Notes under the pieces: generated by a model
What the model saw: the letters and a program-made list of their open reading frames with translations, nothing else
Told to the model about the DNA's origin: nothing
Databases searched by the model: none
Shown: piece after piece, positions 17,253 through 24,894 of the stretch
Layout: the number at the start of each line of letters is the position of its first letter
How positions within the stretch are numbered: the first letter of the stretch is position 1
Assembly: GCF_001687365.1 (NCBI RefSeq)
Contig: NZ_LGLV01000004.1
Coordinates: 744,001-808,000 of the forward strand
Direction of reading: 5' to 3'
From: Pararhizobium polonicum
GTDB taxonomy: Bacteria > Pseudomonadota > Alphaproteobacteria > Rhizobiales > Rhizobiaceae
DNA length: 64,000 bases
Program-made: the position numbers and the translations under genes

Positions 17253-18409
17253 CAGTCCAGACAGCCATCGTCGAAGCCCGGATTTTCGACGGCCAATCGT
17301 GGCACGACGATCACGCACTGTTGCTGGACGGCGCAACGATCGCCGGCATTCTACCGAGGAAGAACCTACCTGCCGGCACCGAAACGATCGCCGCCAGGGA
17401 CCAACTGCTCGTGCCCGGCTTCATCGACCTGCAGGTGAACGGCGGCGGCGGCGTGATGCTGAACGACCGGCAGGACGCCGACGCCATCCGCACCATCTGC
17501 GCCGCGCACGCACAGTTCGGCACCACCGCGCTGTTGCCGACGCTGATCACCGATACGTTCGAGGTTCGCGCCAGAACGATTGCCGGCGGCAGGCAGGCCA
17601 AGGCCGAAGGCGTGCCCGGCTTTCTCGGGCTACATCTGGAGGGGCCGCATCTCTCCGTTGCCCGCAAGGGCGCGCATGATCCGGCGTTGATCCGGCCGAT
17701 GGATCAGGCCGATCTCGACGCCATGCTGGACTGCGCCGATGCGTTCGATGCCATGATGGTCACCGTCGCGCCGGAAAATGCCACGGCCGCACAGGTGAAG
17801 GCTCTCGCCGATGCCGGCATCGTCGCCAGCCTCGGCCACACCGATACCGGCTACCAGACGGTCCTTGCCTATGCGCAGGCCGGCGCACGCACCGTCACCC
17901 ATCTCTTCAACGCGATGAGCCCGCTCGGTCACCGCGAGCCGGGCGTTGTCGGCGCGGCGCTCGATATCGGCAGCCTTTACGCGGGGATCATCGCCGATGG
18001 ATTCCATGTCGATCCGGTATCGATGGGCATCGCGCTGCGCGCCAAGAACGGCCCCGGCCGGATCTTCATCGTCACTGACGCGATGTCAACGATCGGCTCC
18101 GACCAGACCAGCTTTTTCCTCAACGGCCGTGAGATTTTCCGCAAGGACGGCCGCCTGACGCTGGCCGACGGCACGCTGGCCGGTGCCGATATCGACATGC
18201 TGTCTTCCGTGCGTTTCGCACATGAAAAGCTGAACCTGCCGCTCGACGAGGCCCTGCGCATGGCATCGGCCTATCCGGCCGACGCCATTGGCATTACCGC
18301 GCGCAAGGGCCGGCTTCTTCCGGGCCTCGACGCCGATTTCGTGCTGCTGACGAAAGGGCTGGAGATGGCTTCGACCTGGATCGGCGGCAGCTGCGTTTTC
18401 CAGGCGTAG
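17249..18409 (+). CDS. nagA: N-acetylglucosamine-6-phosphate deacetylase
   Basis: This 386-aa TIM-barrel amidohydrolase removes acetate from GlcNAc-6-phosphate. Motifs are VPGFIDLQVNGGGGVMLND (N-terminal metal region with the Asn-Gly-Gly replacing HxH), LGLHLEGPHLSVARKGAHD with the metal-binding Glu, LGHTDTGY and THLFNAMSPLGHREPGVVG with metal-binding histidines, and the catalytic Asp in IFIVTDAMSTIGS. It is the last gene of the rightward operon and ends 4 bp before the convergent cutC gene. Confidence 0.95.
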   Translation: MTVQTAIVEARIFDGQSWHDDHALLLDGATIAGILPRKNLPAGTETIAARDQLLVPGFIDLQVNGGGGVMLNDRQDADAIRTICAAHAQFGTTALLPTLITDTFEVRARTIAGGRQAKAEGVPGFLGLHLEGPHLSVARKGAHDPALIRPMDQADLDAMLDCADAFDAMMVTVAPENATAAQVKALADAGIVASLGHTDTGYQTVLAYAQAGARTVTHLFNAMSPLGHREPGVVGAALDIGSLYAGIIADGFHVDPVSMGIALRAKNGPGRIFIVTDAMSTIGSDQTSFFLNGREIFRKDGRLTLADGTLAGADIDMLSSVRFAHEKLNLPLDEALRMASAYPADAIGITARKGRLLPGLDADFVLLTKGLEMASTWIGGSCVFQA

Positions 18410-18413
18410 GGCT

Positions 18414-19142
18414 TTATAGCACGGCTTTGAGCCGTGCTTTCAACGCCCGGACCAGCACCGTGTCGGTCCTGCGCGCGCTCGGTGCCACGAAACCGAGCGA
18501 AACGAGTCGGGGATCATGAGCCGGCTCATCGCGAGAGCAGGACGAATGCACTTCCGACAAAGGAAGCCGCGCCAGAAGCTCGCCGACACTGCCGAGCGTA
18601 ACGCCCGAGCCCGGCATGATGGAGATCCGGCCATTCGCGCTCGCGATGATCCCGGTCAGCGCATCGATGGCGCCCGGGGCAGTCTTCGCACCGCCCGATG
18701 TGAGGATGCGCTCGAAACCGAGATCGATCGCAATTTCCACGGCGCTGACAAAATCCGGCACCAGATCGAAGGCGCGATGCAGCGTCAGGCCCAACCCGGC
18801 GGCATGGCTCGTCAAGAGCTCCAGCGTGGCCACATCAAGGCTGCCATCCGAAAGGCTCGCCCCGAGCACGACGCCGGCAAGACCGGCGGACCGGGCAGCA
18901 TCGATATCGCCGCGCATGACGTCGATATCGTTCGCGTCGAAGACGAAATTGCCCGGGCGCGGCCTGATCATCGCATAGACGGGGATATCCAGCCGGCCCG
19001 CCATAACCATCAGCCCCGGCGAGGGTGTCAGGCCGCCGACGGACAGTGCCGAGCAAAGCTCGATACGGTCGGCACCACCTTCGATCGCGCAAGCCAGCCC
19101 CACCGCATCCTCGACGCAGACTTCCAGGAGAATACCGGTCAT
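18414..19142 (-). CDS. cutC: CutC-family TIM-barrel protein
   Basis: This 242-aa protein starts MTGILLEVCVEDAVGLACAI, followed by GGADRIELCSALSVGGLTPSPGL, the PF03932 hallmark, and later YAMIRPRPGNFVFDANDI and ILTSGGAKTAP. The family is named for copper homeostasis in E. coli, but its biochemical activity is poorly established. Its ATG overlaps the ROK gene stop (ATGA), so it is translationally coupled to a sugar kinase. That argues for a carbohydrate role here. The frame is open upstream of 19142, but the coupled start is better. Confidence 0.88.
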   Translation of the reverse strand: MTGILLEVCVEDAVGLACAIEGGADRIELCSALSVGGLTPSPGLMVMAGRLDIPVYAMIRPRPGNFVFDANDIDVMRGDIDAARSAGLAGVVLGASLSDGSLDVATLELLTSHAAGLGLTLHRAFDLVPDFVSAVEIAIDLGFERILTSGGAKTAPGAIDALTGIIASANGRISIMPGSGVTLGSVGELLARLPLSEVHSSCSRDEPAHDPRLVSLGFVAPSARRTDTVLVRALKARLKAVL

Positions 19143-20050
19143 CGCGTTTCTCCACCAAGCCCCAGAATGGCCGCGCCAATCAGTCCCGGCTCGACGCGGC
19201 ACTCTCCGGGCACGACCAGCGGACGATCAAATTTCCGCAGGATGCGCGAGCGCACCGCCTTGTCGATCTCGGCAATCAACGGTGAAACGTTGGCAATCCC
19301 GCCACCGACCGGGACAATCGTCGCGCCGGTGATATTGACCGTCAGCGCCAGGGGTGAACTGACGAGATCGACAAGCACATCGACAGTCCGGTCCGCTTCG
19401 GCATCGCCTTCCAGCCAGAGCGTGGTGATCGCTTGGCTGGTCAAGGTCTTGCCATGCAGTGTCTGGTGCAGCCGCTCCATGCCGCGGGCGCCGCCGATCG
19501 TATCGACGCAACCGCGCTGGCCGCAGCCGCAGTCGAAGGCAGGGATGGCAACCGGCGGTGTACCGGCCATTGAGGCGACCGCCGGGCCATGGCCCCATTC
19601 TCCGGCAAACCCGCCATCGGCGTTGATCAGCTTGCCGTCCACCACCAGCCCGCCGCCGACACCCGTGCCGAGGATGGCGCCCAGCACGATCCGATGGCCG
19701 CGCCCGGCACCGGCGCCCGCCTCCGCCAGCGCGAAACAGTCCGCATCATTGGCAATCAGCACCGGCAGTCCGAGGCTGGCAGACAGTTCGTCGGAGAGCT
19801 TGCGCCCGTCGATGCAGGGAATATTGGCGCATTTGATCGCCTGCGTATCCGGGTAGACGACCCCGGTGATCGATATGGCGACACAATCCGGTTTACCGCC
19901 AGCTTCAGCAAGGACATCGCGCAACGTTCCGACAAAGGCGCTGAAATCGTCAAGCGGCGTCGGCCGCCGGCCGAGCGGCTCGATCCGGTCGGCGGAATGG
20001 GCGATGGCTCCCTTGATCGCCGAGCCGCCGATGTCGAAGCAGACGATCAT
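19139..20050 (-). CDS. ROK-family sugar kinase
   Basis: A 303-aa kinase with N-terminal phosphate motif MIVCFDIGGSAIKGAIAHS. Next come ANDADCFALAEA with the catalytic Asp, LGTGVGGGLVVDGKLINADGGFAGEWGHGP, and the zinc site CGCGQRGCVDTIGG with three Cys. The Zn site and Glu/His pattern match GlcNAc/ManNAc kinases of the NagK/NanK group. It overlaps both neighbours by 4 bp in an amidase-ROK-cutC operon that converges on nagA. It could supply GlcNAc-6-phosphate in parallel with the BadF-type kinase. Confidence 0.9.
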   Translation of the reverse strand: MIVCFDIGGSAIKGAIAHSADRIEPLGRRPTPLDDFSAFVGTLRDVLAEAGGKPDCVAISITGVVYPDTQAIKCANIPCIDGRKLSDELSASLGLPVLIANDADCFALAEAGAGAGRGHRIVLGAILGTGVGGGLVVDGKLINADGGFAGEWGHGPAVASMAGTPPVAIPAFDCGCGQRGCVDTIGGARGMERLHQTLHGKTLTSQAITTLWLEGDAEADRTVDVLVDLVSSPLALTVNITGATIVPVGGGIANVSPLIAEIDKAVRSRILRKFDRPLVVPGECRVEPGLIGAAILGLGGETR

Positions 20051-21417
20051 GCATCACCGCGAATGACGGTTTCAGCCGAAAGCGCCGCCGACAAAAGGGT
20101 TTCATCCTCGTTTCGCTGCCCCGACAGCAGGAAGCCGACCGGCATGCCGGCATCGCCGGTACCACAGGGGATGGAAATGCCGCAACCGTCGAGAAAATTG
20201 CCGATCAGGGTATTGCGCAGGGTTTTGCCGTTGATCTTGAAGAACAGCTCGTCATCGGCAAGCAGCGGCGCGATCGGCGGCGCGACATGCGGCAATGTCG
20301 GATGGGCAAGCAGTTCGCCCGGCTGCAGATCATCCGCAAAGCTGGCAATCAGACGCTGGCGGGCCTCGAGAATGGCAATGTAGTCCGTCATGCCGGTCTT
20401 TTCGCCCAGCCGGGCGCGCGCGACCACGCGCTGATCCATCCGTTCGGCTTGCGGGCCCTCAAGACGCTCCTTGTGCACGGCATAGGCTTCCGCCGTTACC
20501 AGGGCGCCATACCGCGTCATGAGCGCAAAAATCTCGGCAAAGACCGGGAAGACGCGCCGGGAGATCCGGGCTCCGGCTTTCTCCAGCCGGGAGACCGCAG
20601 CCTCGAAGGCGGCAACGACAGCCGGTTCGGCATCATCGAAAACCACGGTCTCCGGAATGACGAGCTTGAGGCCGCCAAGATCTGTCCGGCCGAGATCCGG
20701 CGCGCTGCGGCCGCGCATGGCGGCATCGATCCAGACGGCGTCCTGCACCGTGCGGCACAGCGGCCCGAGCGAATCGAGGCTCTTTGCCAGCGGAAAGATG
20801 CCCTGCATTGCATAGCGGCCGCGCGTTGCCTTGTAGCCGACGATGCCATTGAAGGCCGCGGGAATACGGATGGACCCGCCCGTATCGGTGCCGATCGCGG
20901 CAGGCACCAGACCGGCGGCCACAGCCACGCCGGAACCGGACGAGGAGCCACCCGGAATGCGCGGCACATCGCGCGAAGCGGCGTTGTGCGCCGTTCCGTA
21001 ATGCGGATTGATGCCGAGGCCGGAAAACGCGAATTCGCTCATATTGGTCCGGCCGACACTGACCATGCCCGCACCCGCCAGCGCCTTGACCACGGCCGCG
21101 TCAGCCGCAGCCGGCGCATGATCCGCCAGCACGGCCGAACCGGCCGTCGTCACCGATCCCTTCGTATCGAACAGGTCTTTCCATGCGACCGGGATACCGT
21201 CGAGCAGACCGAGGGACCGCCCCGAGCGAATGCGCTGCGCGGATACCTTCGCTTCCGCCAGCGCGCGCTCCTCAAGCGTCGCGGTGAAGATCGACTGATC
21301 CGGGTAGCCGGCTATCTTTTCCAGTGACGTCTTTGCCAGTTCCACCGGGTCGAGCGTACCGGACTGGAGCAGCACCGAGAGGCCCGCAACCGACATGTTT
21401 CCGTTCACTCCGTCCAT
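20047..21417 (-). CDS. Amidase (amidase-signature family, GatA/AtzF-like)
   Basis: The ~456-aa hydrolase has the Ser-cisSer-Lys triad region: LLDGIPVAWKDLFDTKG with the catalytic Lys, and GGSSSGSGVAVAAGLVPAAI then GTDTGGSIRIPAA with the serines. The start at 21417 (MDGVNGNMSVAG) removes a non-conserved leader that reads open to 21531. It may deacylate an amide in the pathway served by the ROK kinase and CutC genes downstream. It could equally be a general aryl or alkyl amidase. No signal peptide is seen, so it acts in the cytoplasm. Confidence 0.87.
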   Translation of the reverse strand: MDGVNGNMSVAGLSVLLQSGTLDPVELAKTSLEKIAGYPDQSIFTATLEERALAEAKVSAQRIRSGRSLGLLDGIPVAWKDLFDTKGSVTTAGSAVLADHAPAAADAAVVKALAGAGMVSVGRTNMSEFAFSGLGINPHYGTAHNAASRDVPRIPGGSSSGSGVAVAAGLVPAAIGTDTGGSIRIPAAFNGIVGYKATRGRYAMQGIFPLAKSLDSLGPLCRTVQDAVWIDAAMRGRSAPDLGRTDLGGLKLVIPETVVFDDAEPAVVAAFEAAVSRLEKAGARISRRVFPVFAEIFALMTRYGALVTAEAYAVHKERLEGPQAERMDQRVVARARLGEKTGMTDYIAILEARQRLIASFADDLQPGELLAHPTLPHVAPPIAPLLADDELFFKINGKTLRNTLIGNFLDGCGISIPCGTGDAGMPVGFLLSGQRNEDETLLSAALSAETVIRGDA

Positions 21418-21613
21418 CGCCTCGTTACTCCACAGCTGCGTTATTGGCGGTACCATATCGACGCAGCAATGGATTTGGCAGAGCTTTCCGCTCCATGCGC
21501 ACATGATTTTCGTCCGACTTTCCCCGGTCAAAGCCGGCCGGCCTTGCCCGGTAGCGGTGGCCGGCCTACATGCGGCTCAGAGCGGCAATTTTCGCCCGAC
21601 AAGGAGATGGTGG

Positions 21614-22348
21614 ATGATATTCGACGCAGCGCGGCTTTCCTTTGCCAATCTCTTCGCGCCGGAAACGCGCTCCGTTTTCTGGAAAGTCCTGGGGTTGACG
21701 CTTCTGGCGCTTGCCGGATTGTGGCTCGCCCTGCGCGAGCTCTTCGTCTATCTCGCCTTGCCGTGGCTCGACGCCCTGATCCCCGGCACACCCGGCTGGG
21801 CAGGCTGGCTCACCTTCATCATCGGCATTTTTGCCAGTTTCGGGCTGGCGCTTGTCCTGGCTTTGCTGCTGGCGCCGGTCACCGCGCTGATCGCCGGCTT
21901 CTTTCTCGATGATGTCGCCGACGTCGTCGAGAAGCGCGATTACCCACAGGAGCCCGCAGGCAGGCCCCTGCCGCTGGGCGAAGCGATTGCCGGCACGTTG
22001 AAATTTCTCGGCGTCATCATCATCGGCAATATCATCGCGCTGTTTCTTCTGCTCATCCCGGGCATCAACCTGATCGCCTTTTTCCTGGTGAACGGCTATC
22101 TGCTGGGCCGTGAATTCTTCGAATTCGCAGCGATGCGCTATCGCCCGCCGGCGGAAGCCCGGCTTTTCCGTGCGAAACATGCCGGTACGGTCTTTCTGAG
22201 CGGCCTCGTCCTTGCCGCCTTTCTGGCCGTGCCGCTCCTCAATCTGCTCACCCCGCTCTTTGCCGCGGGCATGATGGTCCATCTGCACAAGAAGCTGTCC
22301 CGGCGCGATCCGGAGTTTCGGCAGAAACTGGGTTCACAGTCACAATAG
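21614..22348 (+). CDS. EI24/CysZ-like inner-membrane protein
   Basis: A 244-aa protein with four or more long hydrophobic segments: residues ~20-45, ~60-95 (a long reentrant-like stretch), ~135-165 and ~195-220. The ending HLHKKLSRRDPEFRQKLG is charged. The pattern is that of the EI24 domain family, which includes the sulfate permease CysZ and many uncharacterised alphaproteobacterial members. A sulfate role is not shown here. The ATG at 21614 follows AAGGAGATGGTGG. It is divergent from the amidase operon. Confidence 0.78.
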   Translation: MIFDAARLSFANLFAPETRSVFWKVLGLTLLALAGLWLALRELFVYLALPWLDALIPGTPGWAGWLTFIIGIFASFGLALVLALLLAPVTALIAGFFLDDVADVVEKRDYPQEPAGRPLPLGEAIAGTLKFLGVIIIGNIIALFLLLIPGINLIAFFLVNGYLLGREFFEFAAMRYRPPAEARLFRAKHAGTVFLSGLVLAAFLAVPLLNLLTPLFAAGMMVHLHKKLSRRDPEFRQKLGSQSQ

Positions 22349-22400
22349 ATTTCCATTTCGTCAATATTGACAAATTGTCAAATCGTGCGGATAAGACGGC

Positions 22401-23045
22401 ATGTCTCATCCGCTGACCCCTTTCATTCCCGTCTGCGAGGCCGTCGCCACGCTGTTTTCGCCGCATGTGGAAGCGGTCCTGCACGATCTCGAATCGGGGC
22501 TGATCTTCCATATCGCCAATGCCTTTTCGAAGCGGCGCCCGGGAGACAGCTCGCTCAACGAGGCGGGGCTGGCATCGACCCTCGATGAGGACGTGATCGG
22601 CCCCTACGGCAAGTCCAACTGGGACGGCCGCAGGCTGAAGGCAATCACCTCGGTGCTGCGCGACGCCGATAGCAAGCCAATCGGGCTGCTGTGCATCAAC
22701 CACGACATCGAGGCGTTTGCCGGGGTCCTCGACCAGTTGAAATCGATGATCGATATCGCCACTCCCATGCCGAAGACCTCGGCGCTGATGGCGGAAGACT
22801 GGCGCGAGGCGGTCAATTCCGTGATCGGCGAATTCCTCACCACGCACAGAACCAGCCTCGCCGGGCTGACCGGCACCGAGATGGACGATCTGATCACGCT
22901 GCTCGAGATGCGCGGCGTCTTTGCCATCCGCAAGGCCGTTCCCTACGTCGCGGGGATTCTGAAGCTGTCGAGGGCAACGATCTACAACCGTCTGGGCGCC
23001 ATTCGCCAGAAGCAGGAAACCACGTTTCAAGGAGAGCCGCGATGA
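22401..23045 (+). CDS. YheO/DauR-type regulator (PAS-like plus helix-turn-helix)
   Basis: A 214-aa protein. The N-terminal PAS-like YheO domain (FIPVCEAVATLFSPHVEAVLHDLE, then GPYGKSNWDGRRLKAITSVLRD, GLLCINHDI) is followed by a C-terminal HTH (AVPYVAGILKLSRATIYNRL). DauR, a relative, controls D-arginine catabolism. The gene overlaps the downstream aminotransferase gene by 4 bp, so it probably regulates amino-acid-related metabolism including that gene. The ligand is unknown. Confidence 0.86.
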   Translation: MSHPLTPFIPVCEAVATLFSPHVEAVLHDLESGLIFHIANAFSKRRPGDSSLNEAGLASTLDEDVIGPYGKSNWDGRRLKAITSVLRDADSKPIGLLCINHDIEAFAGVLDQLKSMIDIATPMPKTSALMAEDWREAVNSVIGEFLTTHRTSLAGLTGTEMDDLITLLEMRGVFAIRKAVPYVAGILKLSRATIYNRLGAIRQKQETTFQGEPR

Positions 23046-24181
23046 CAAAGCCGATGCGGGATTTTGTCCTGGAAACCTACATGTCGAAGTGGGAATTCAC
23101 GGCGAAATACAACATGACCGCCTCCGACGCGGAAAGCATGCGGCTGCCGGAATTGCTGGCCATGGCCAGCGACGAGGATCGCACCGATTTCGAAACCTTG
23201 AGCCTCGGTTATACCGAGACGTTTGGCGCGCCCGCACTCCGGCAGGAAATCGCCGGAACCTACGATACGGTCCTGCCGGAAAACCTGATCTGCTTTGCCG
23301 GCGCGGAGGAAGCCATCTATGTGGCGATGAAGGTACTGCTGACACCGGACGATCATGCCATCGTCATTACGCCCAACTATCAGGCCGCCGAAACCATCCC
23401 GCTCAGCATCTGCGCCGTGACCGGCGTAGCACTGGATATCGGCAACGACTGGAGTCTCGACGTTAACCTGGTCGAGGCGGCGATCCGGCCGAATACCAAG
23501 CTGCTTTCGATCAATTTTCCCAACAATCCCACCGGCAAGATCCTGCCGCGCGCGATCTTCGATAGGCTCATCGATCTCTGCCGCAAGCATGGCATCTGGT
23601 TGTTCAGCGACGAAGTCTACCGGTTGATCGAGCGCGATGAAGCGCTTCGCCTGCCGCAGGCGGTGGATGCCTATGAGCGCGGGATCTCGCTCAATGTCAT
23701 GTCGAAGGCTTACGGCCTGCCGGGGTTGCGGATCGGTTGGCTGGCCTGCAAGGACCGCGACTTTCTGGTGCGCTGCGAGCGCTACAAGCATTTCCTGTCG
23801 ATCTGCAATTCGGGACCATCGGAAATCCTGGCCCGCATTGCACTCAAGAGCCGTGACCAGATTCTGGCGCGAACACGGAAAATTGTCCGCAGAAACGTCA
23901 CGGAGCTGAACACGTTCTTCGCCGAATTCCCGCATCTGTTCGACTGGCGCGAGCCGGATGGCGGCTGCGTCGCCTTTATCCGCTACAAGGGACCAGAGGG
24001 CGTCGAGGAGTTTGCGCGGCGCGCAGTGGAAGAGGCCGGCGTGTTCTTTCTGCCGTCGAGCGTCTATCGCTCGGAGCTGACGCCCGTGCCGGAGAATTGC
24101 CTGCGGGTCGGCTTCGGCCGTCTGCATGTGCCGGAAGGTATCACCGTTCTGCGCAACTGGCTGAATCGCAACGGCCTGTAA
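23042..24181 (+). CDS. PLP-dependent aminotransferase, class I/II
   Basis: A 379-aa fold-type I enzyme. NFPNNPTGKILP contains the cofactor-contact Asn. IWLFSDEVYRLIE carries the Asp-x-x-Tyr pair that holds the PLP pyridine. LNVMSKAYGLPGLRIGW carries the Schiff-base Lys. The C-terminal carboxylate-binding Arg lies in NCLRVGFGR. Translationally coupled to the YheO-type regulator, it is likely the catabolic enzyme under its control. The amino acid substrate is not readable. It converges on kdpE with 17 bp between stops. Confidence 0.88.
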   Translation: MTKPMRDFVLETYMSKWEFTAKYNMTASDAESMRLPELLAMASDEDRTDFETLSLGYTETFGAPALRQEIAGTYDTVLPENLICFAGAEEAIYVAMKVLLTPDDHAIVITPNYQAAETIPLSICAVTGVALDIGNDWSLDVNLVEAAIRPNTKLLSINFPNNPTGKILPRAIFDRLIDLCRKHGIWLFSDEVYRLIERDEALRLPQAVDAYERGISLNVMSKAYGLPGLRIGWLACKDRDFLVRCERYKHFLSICNSGPSEILARIALKSRDQILARTRKIVRRNVTELNTFFAEFPHLFDWREPDGGCVAFIRYKGPEGVEEFARRAVEEAGVFFLPSSVYRSELTPVPENCLRVGFGRLHVPEGITVLRNWLNRNGL

Positions 24182-24198
24182 CATTCGTCGGAAGCTGG

Positions 24199-24894
24199 CT
24201 AAATGTCGGCCTCCCGCAGCCGGTATCCGACGCCGGTCTCGGTGGTGATGTATTGCGGCTGATCCGGCGTCAGCTCGATCTTCTGGCGCAGCTGGCGCAC
24301 ATAGACGCGCAGATACTGCACGTCGTCGGCATTGCCCCAGACCTGTTTCAACAGGAACTGGTGCGTCAGCACCCTGCCGGCATATTGCACCAGGATGCGC
24401 AGGATGTCGTATTCCTTCGGCGACAGTTTCACCTCGCGGCCATCGACCCTGACGAGGCGCTTGACCAGATCGACCGACAGGCCGCCGGTCTGGAACAACG
24501 GCTTTTCGCCCTGCTGCTGCAGACGATGGCGCAGGGCCACGCGGATGCGCGCCACCAGCTCGTTCATGCCGAAGGGTTTGGTCACATAATCGTCGGCGCC
24601 CAGTTCCAGCGCCCTGACAATTCCTGCCTCGTCGGTGCGGCTCGACAGGATGACGATCGGCAGCGTCAGGCCCTCTTCCCGCCAGCCGCGCAGCAGATCG
24701 TGTCCCGCCATGTCGGGCAGACCGAGATCGAGCAGGATCAGGTCCGGCGGATCGCTCCTGACGCTCTCCCGCGCCGCCTTGCCATTGCCCACTTCGCTGA
24801 CGGCATAATCCTGCGTCGCCAGGCCGACGCGCAGCAGCCGGCGAATGGGCGGCTCATCATCGACGACCAGGATCTTGACGGCCGAAAGGGTCAT
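24199..24894 (-). CDS. kdpE: Kdp response regulator
   Basis: A 231-aa OmpR-type regulator. The receiver domain has acidic residues DDEPP, the phospho-acceptor Asp in LILLDLGLPDMAG (about residue 55) and the Lys in DDYVTKPFGMNEL. A winged-helix DNA-binding domain (LSPKEYDILRILVQYAGRVL, then LRVYVRQLRQKIE) ends in YITTETGVGYRL. It activates the kdp operon when K+ is limiting. It overlaps kdpD by 4 bp and is the last gene of the operon. Confidence 0.96.
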   Translation of the reverse strand: MTLSAVKILVVDDEPPIRRLLRVGLATQDYAVSEVGNGKAARESVRSDPPDLILLDLGLPDMAGHDLLRGWREEGLTLPIVILSSRTDEAGIVRALELGADDYVTKPFGMNELVARIRVALRHRLQQQGEKPLFQTGGLSVDLVKRLVRVDGREVKLSPKEYDILRILVQYAGRVLTHQFLLKQVWGNADDVQYLRVYVRQLRQKIELTPDQPQYITTETGVGYRLREADI

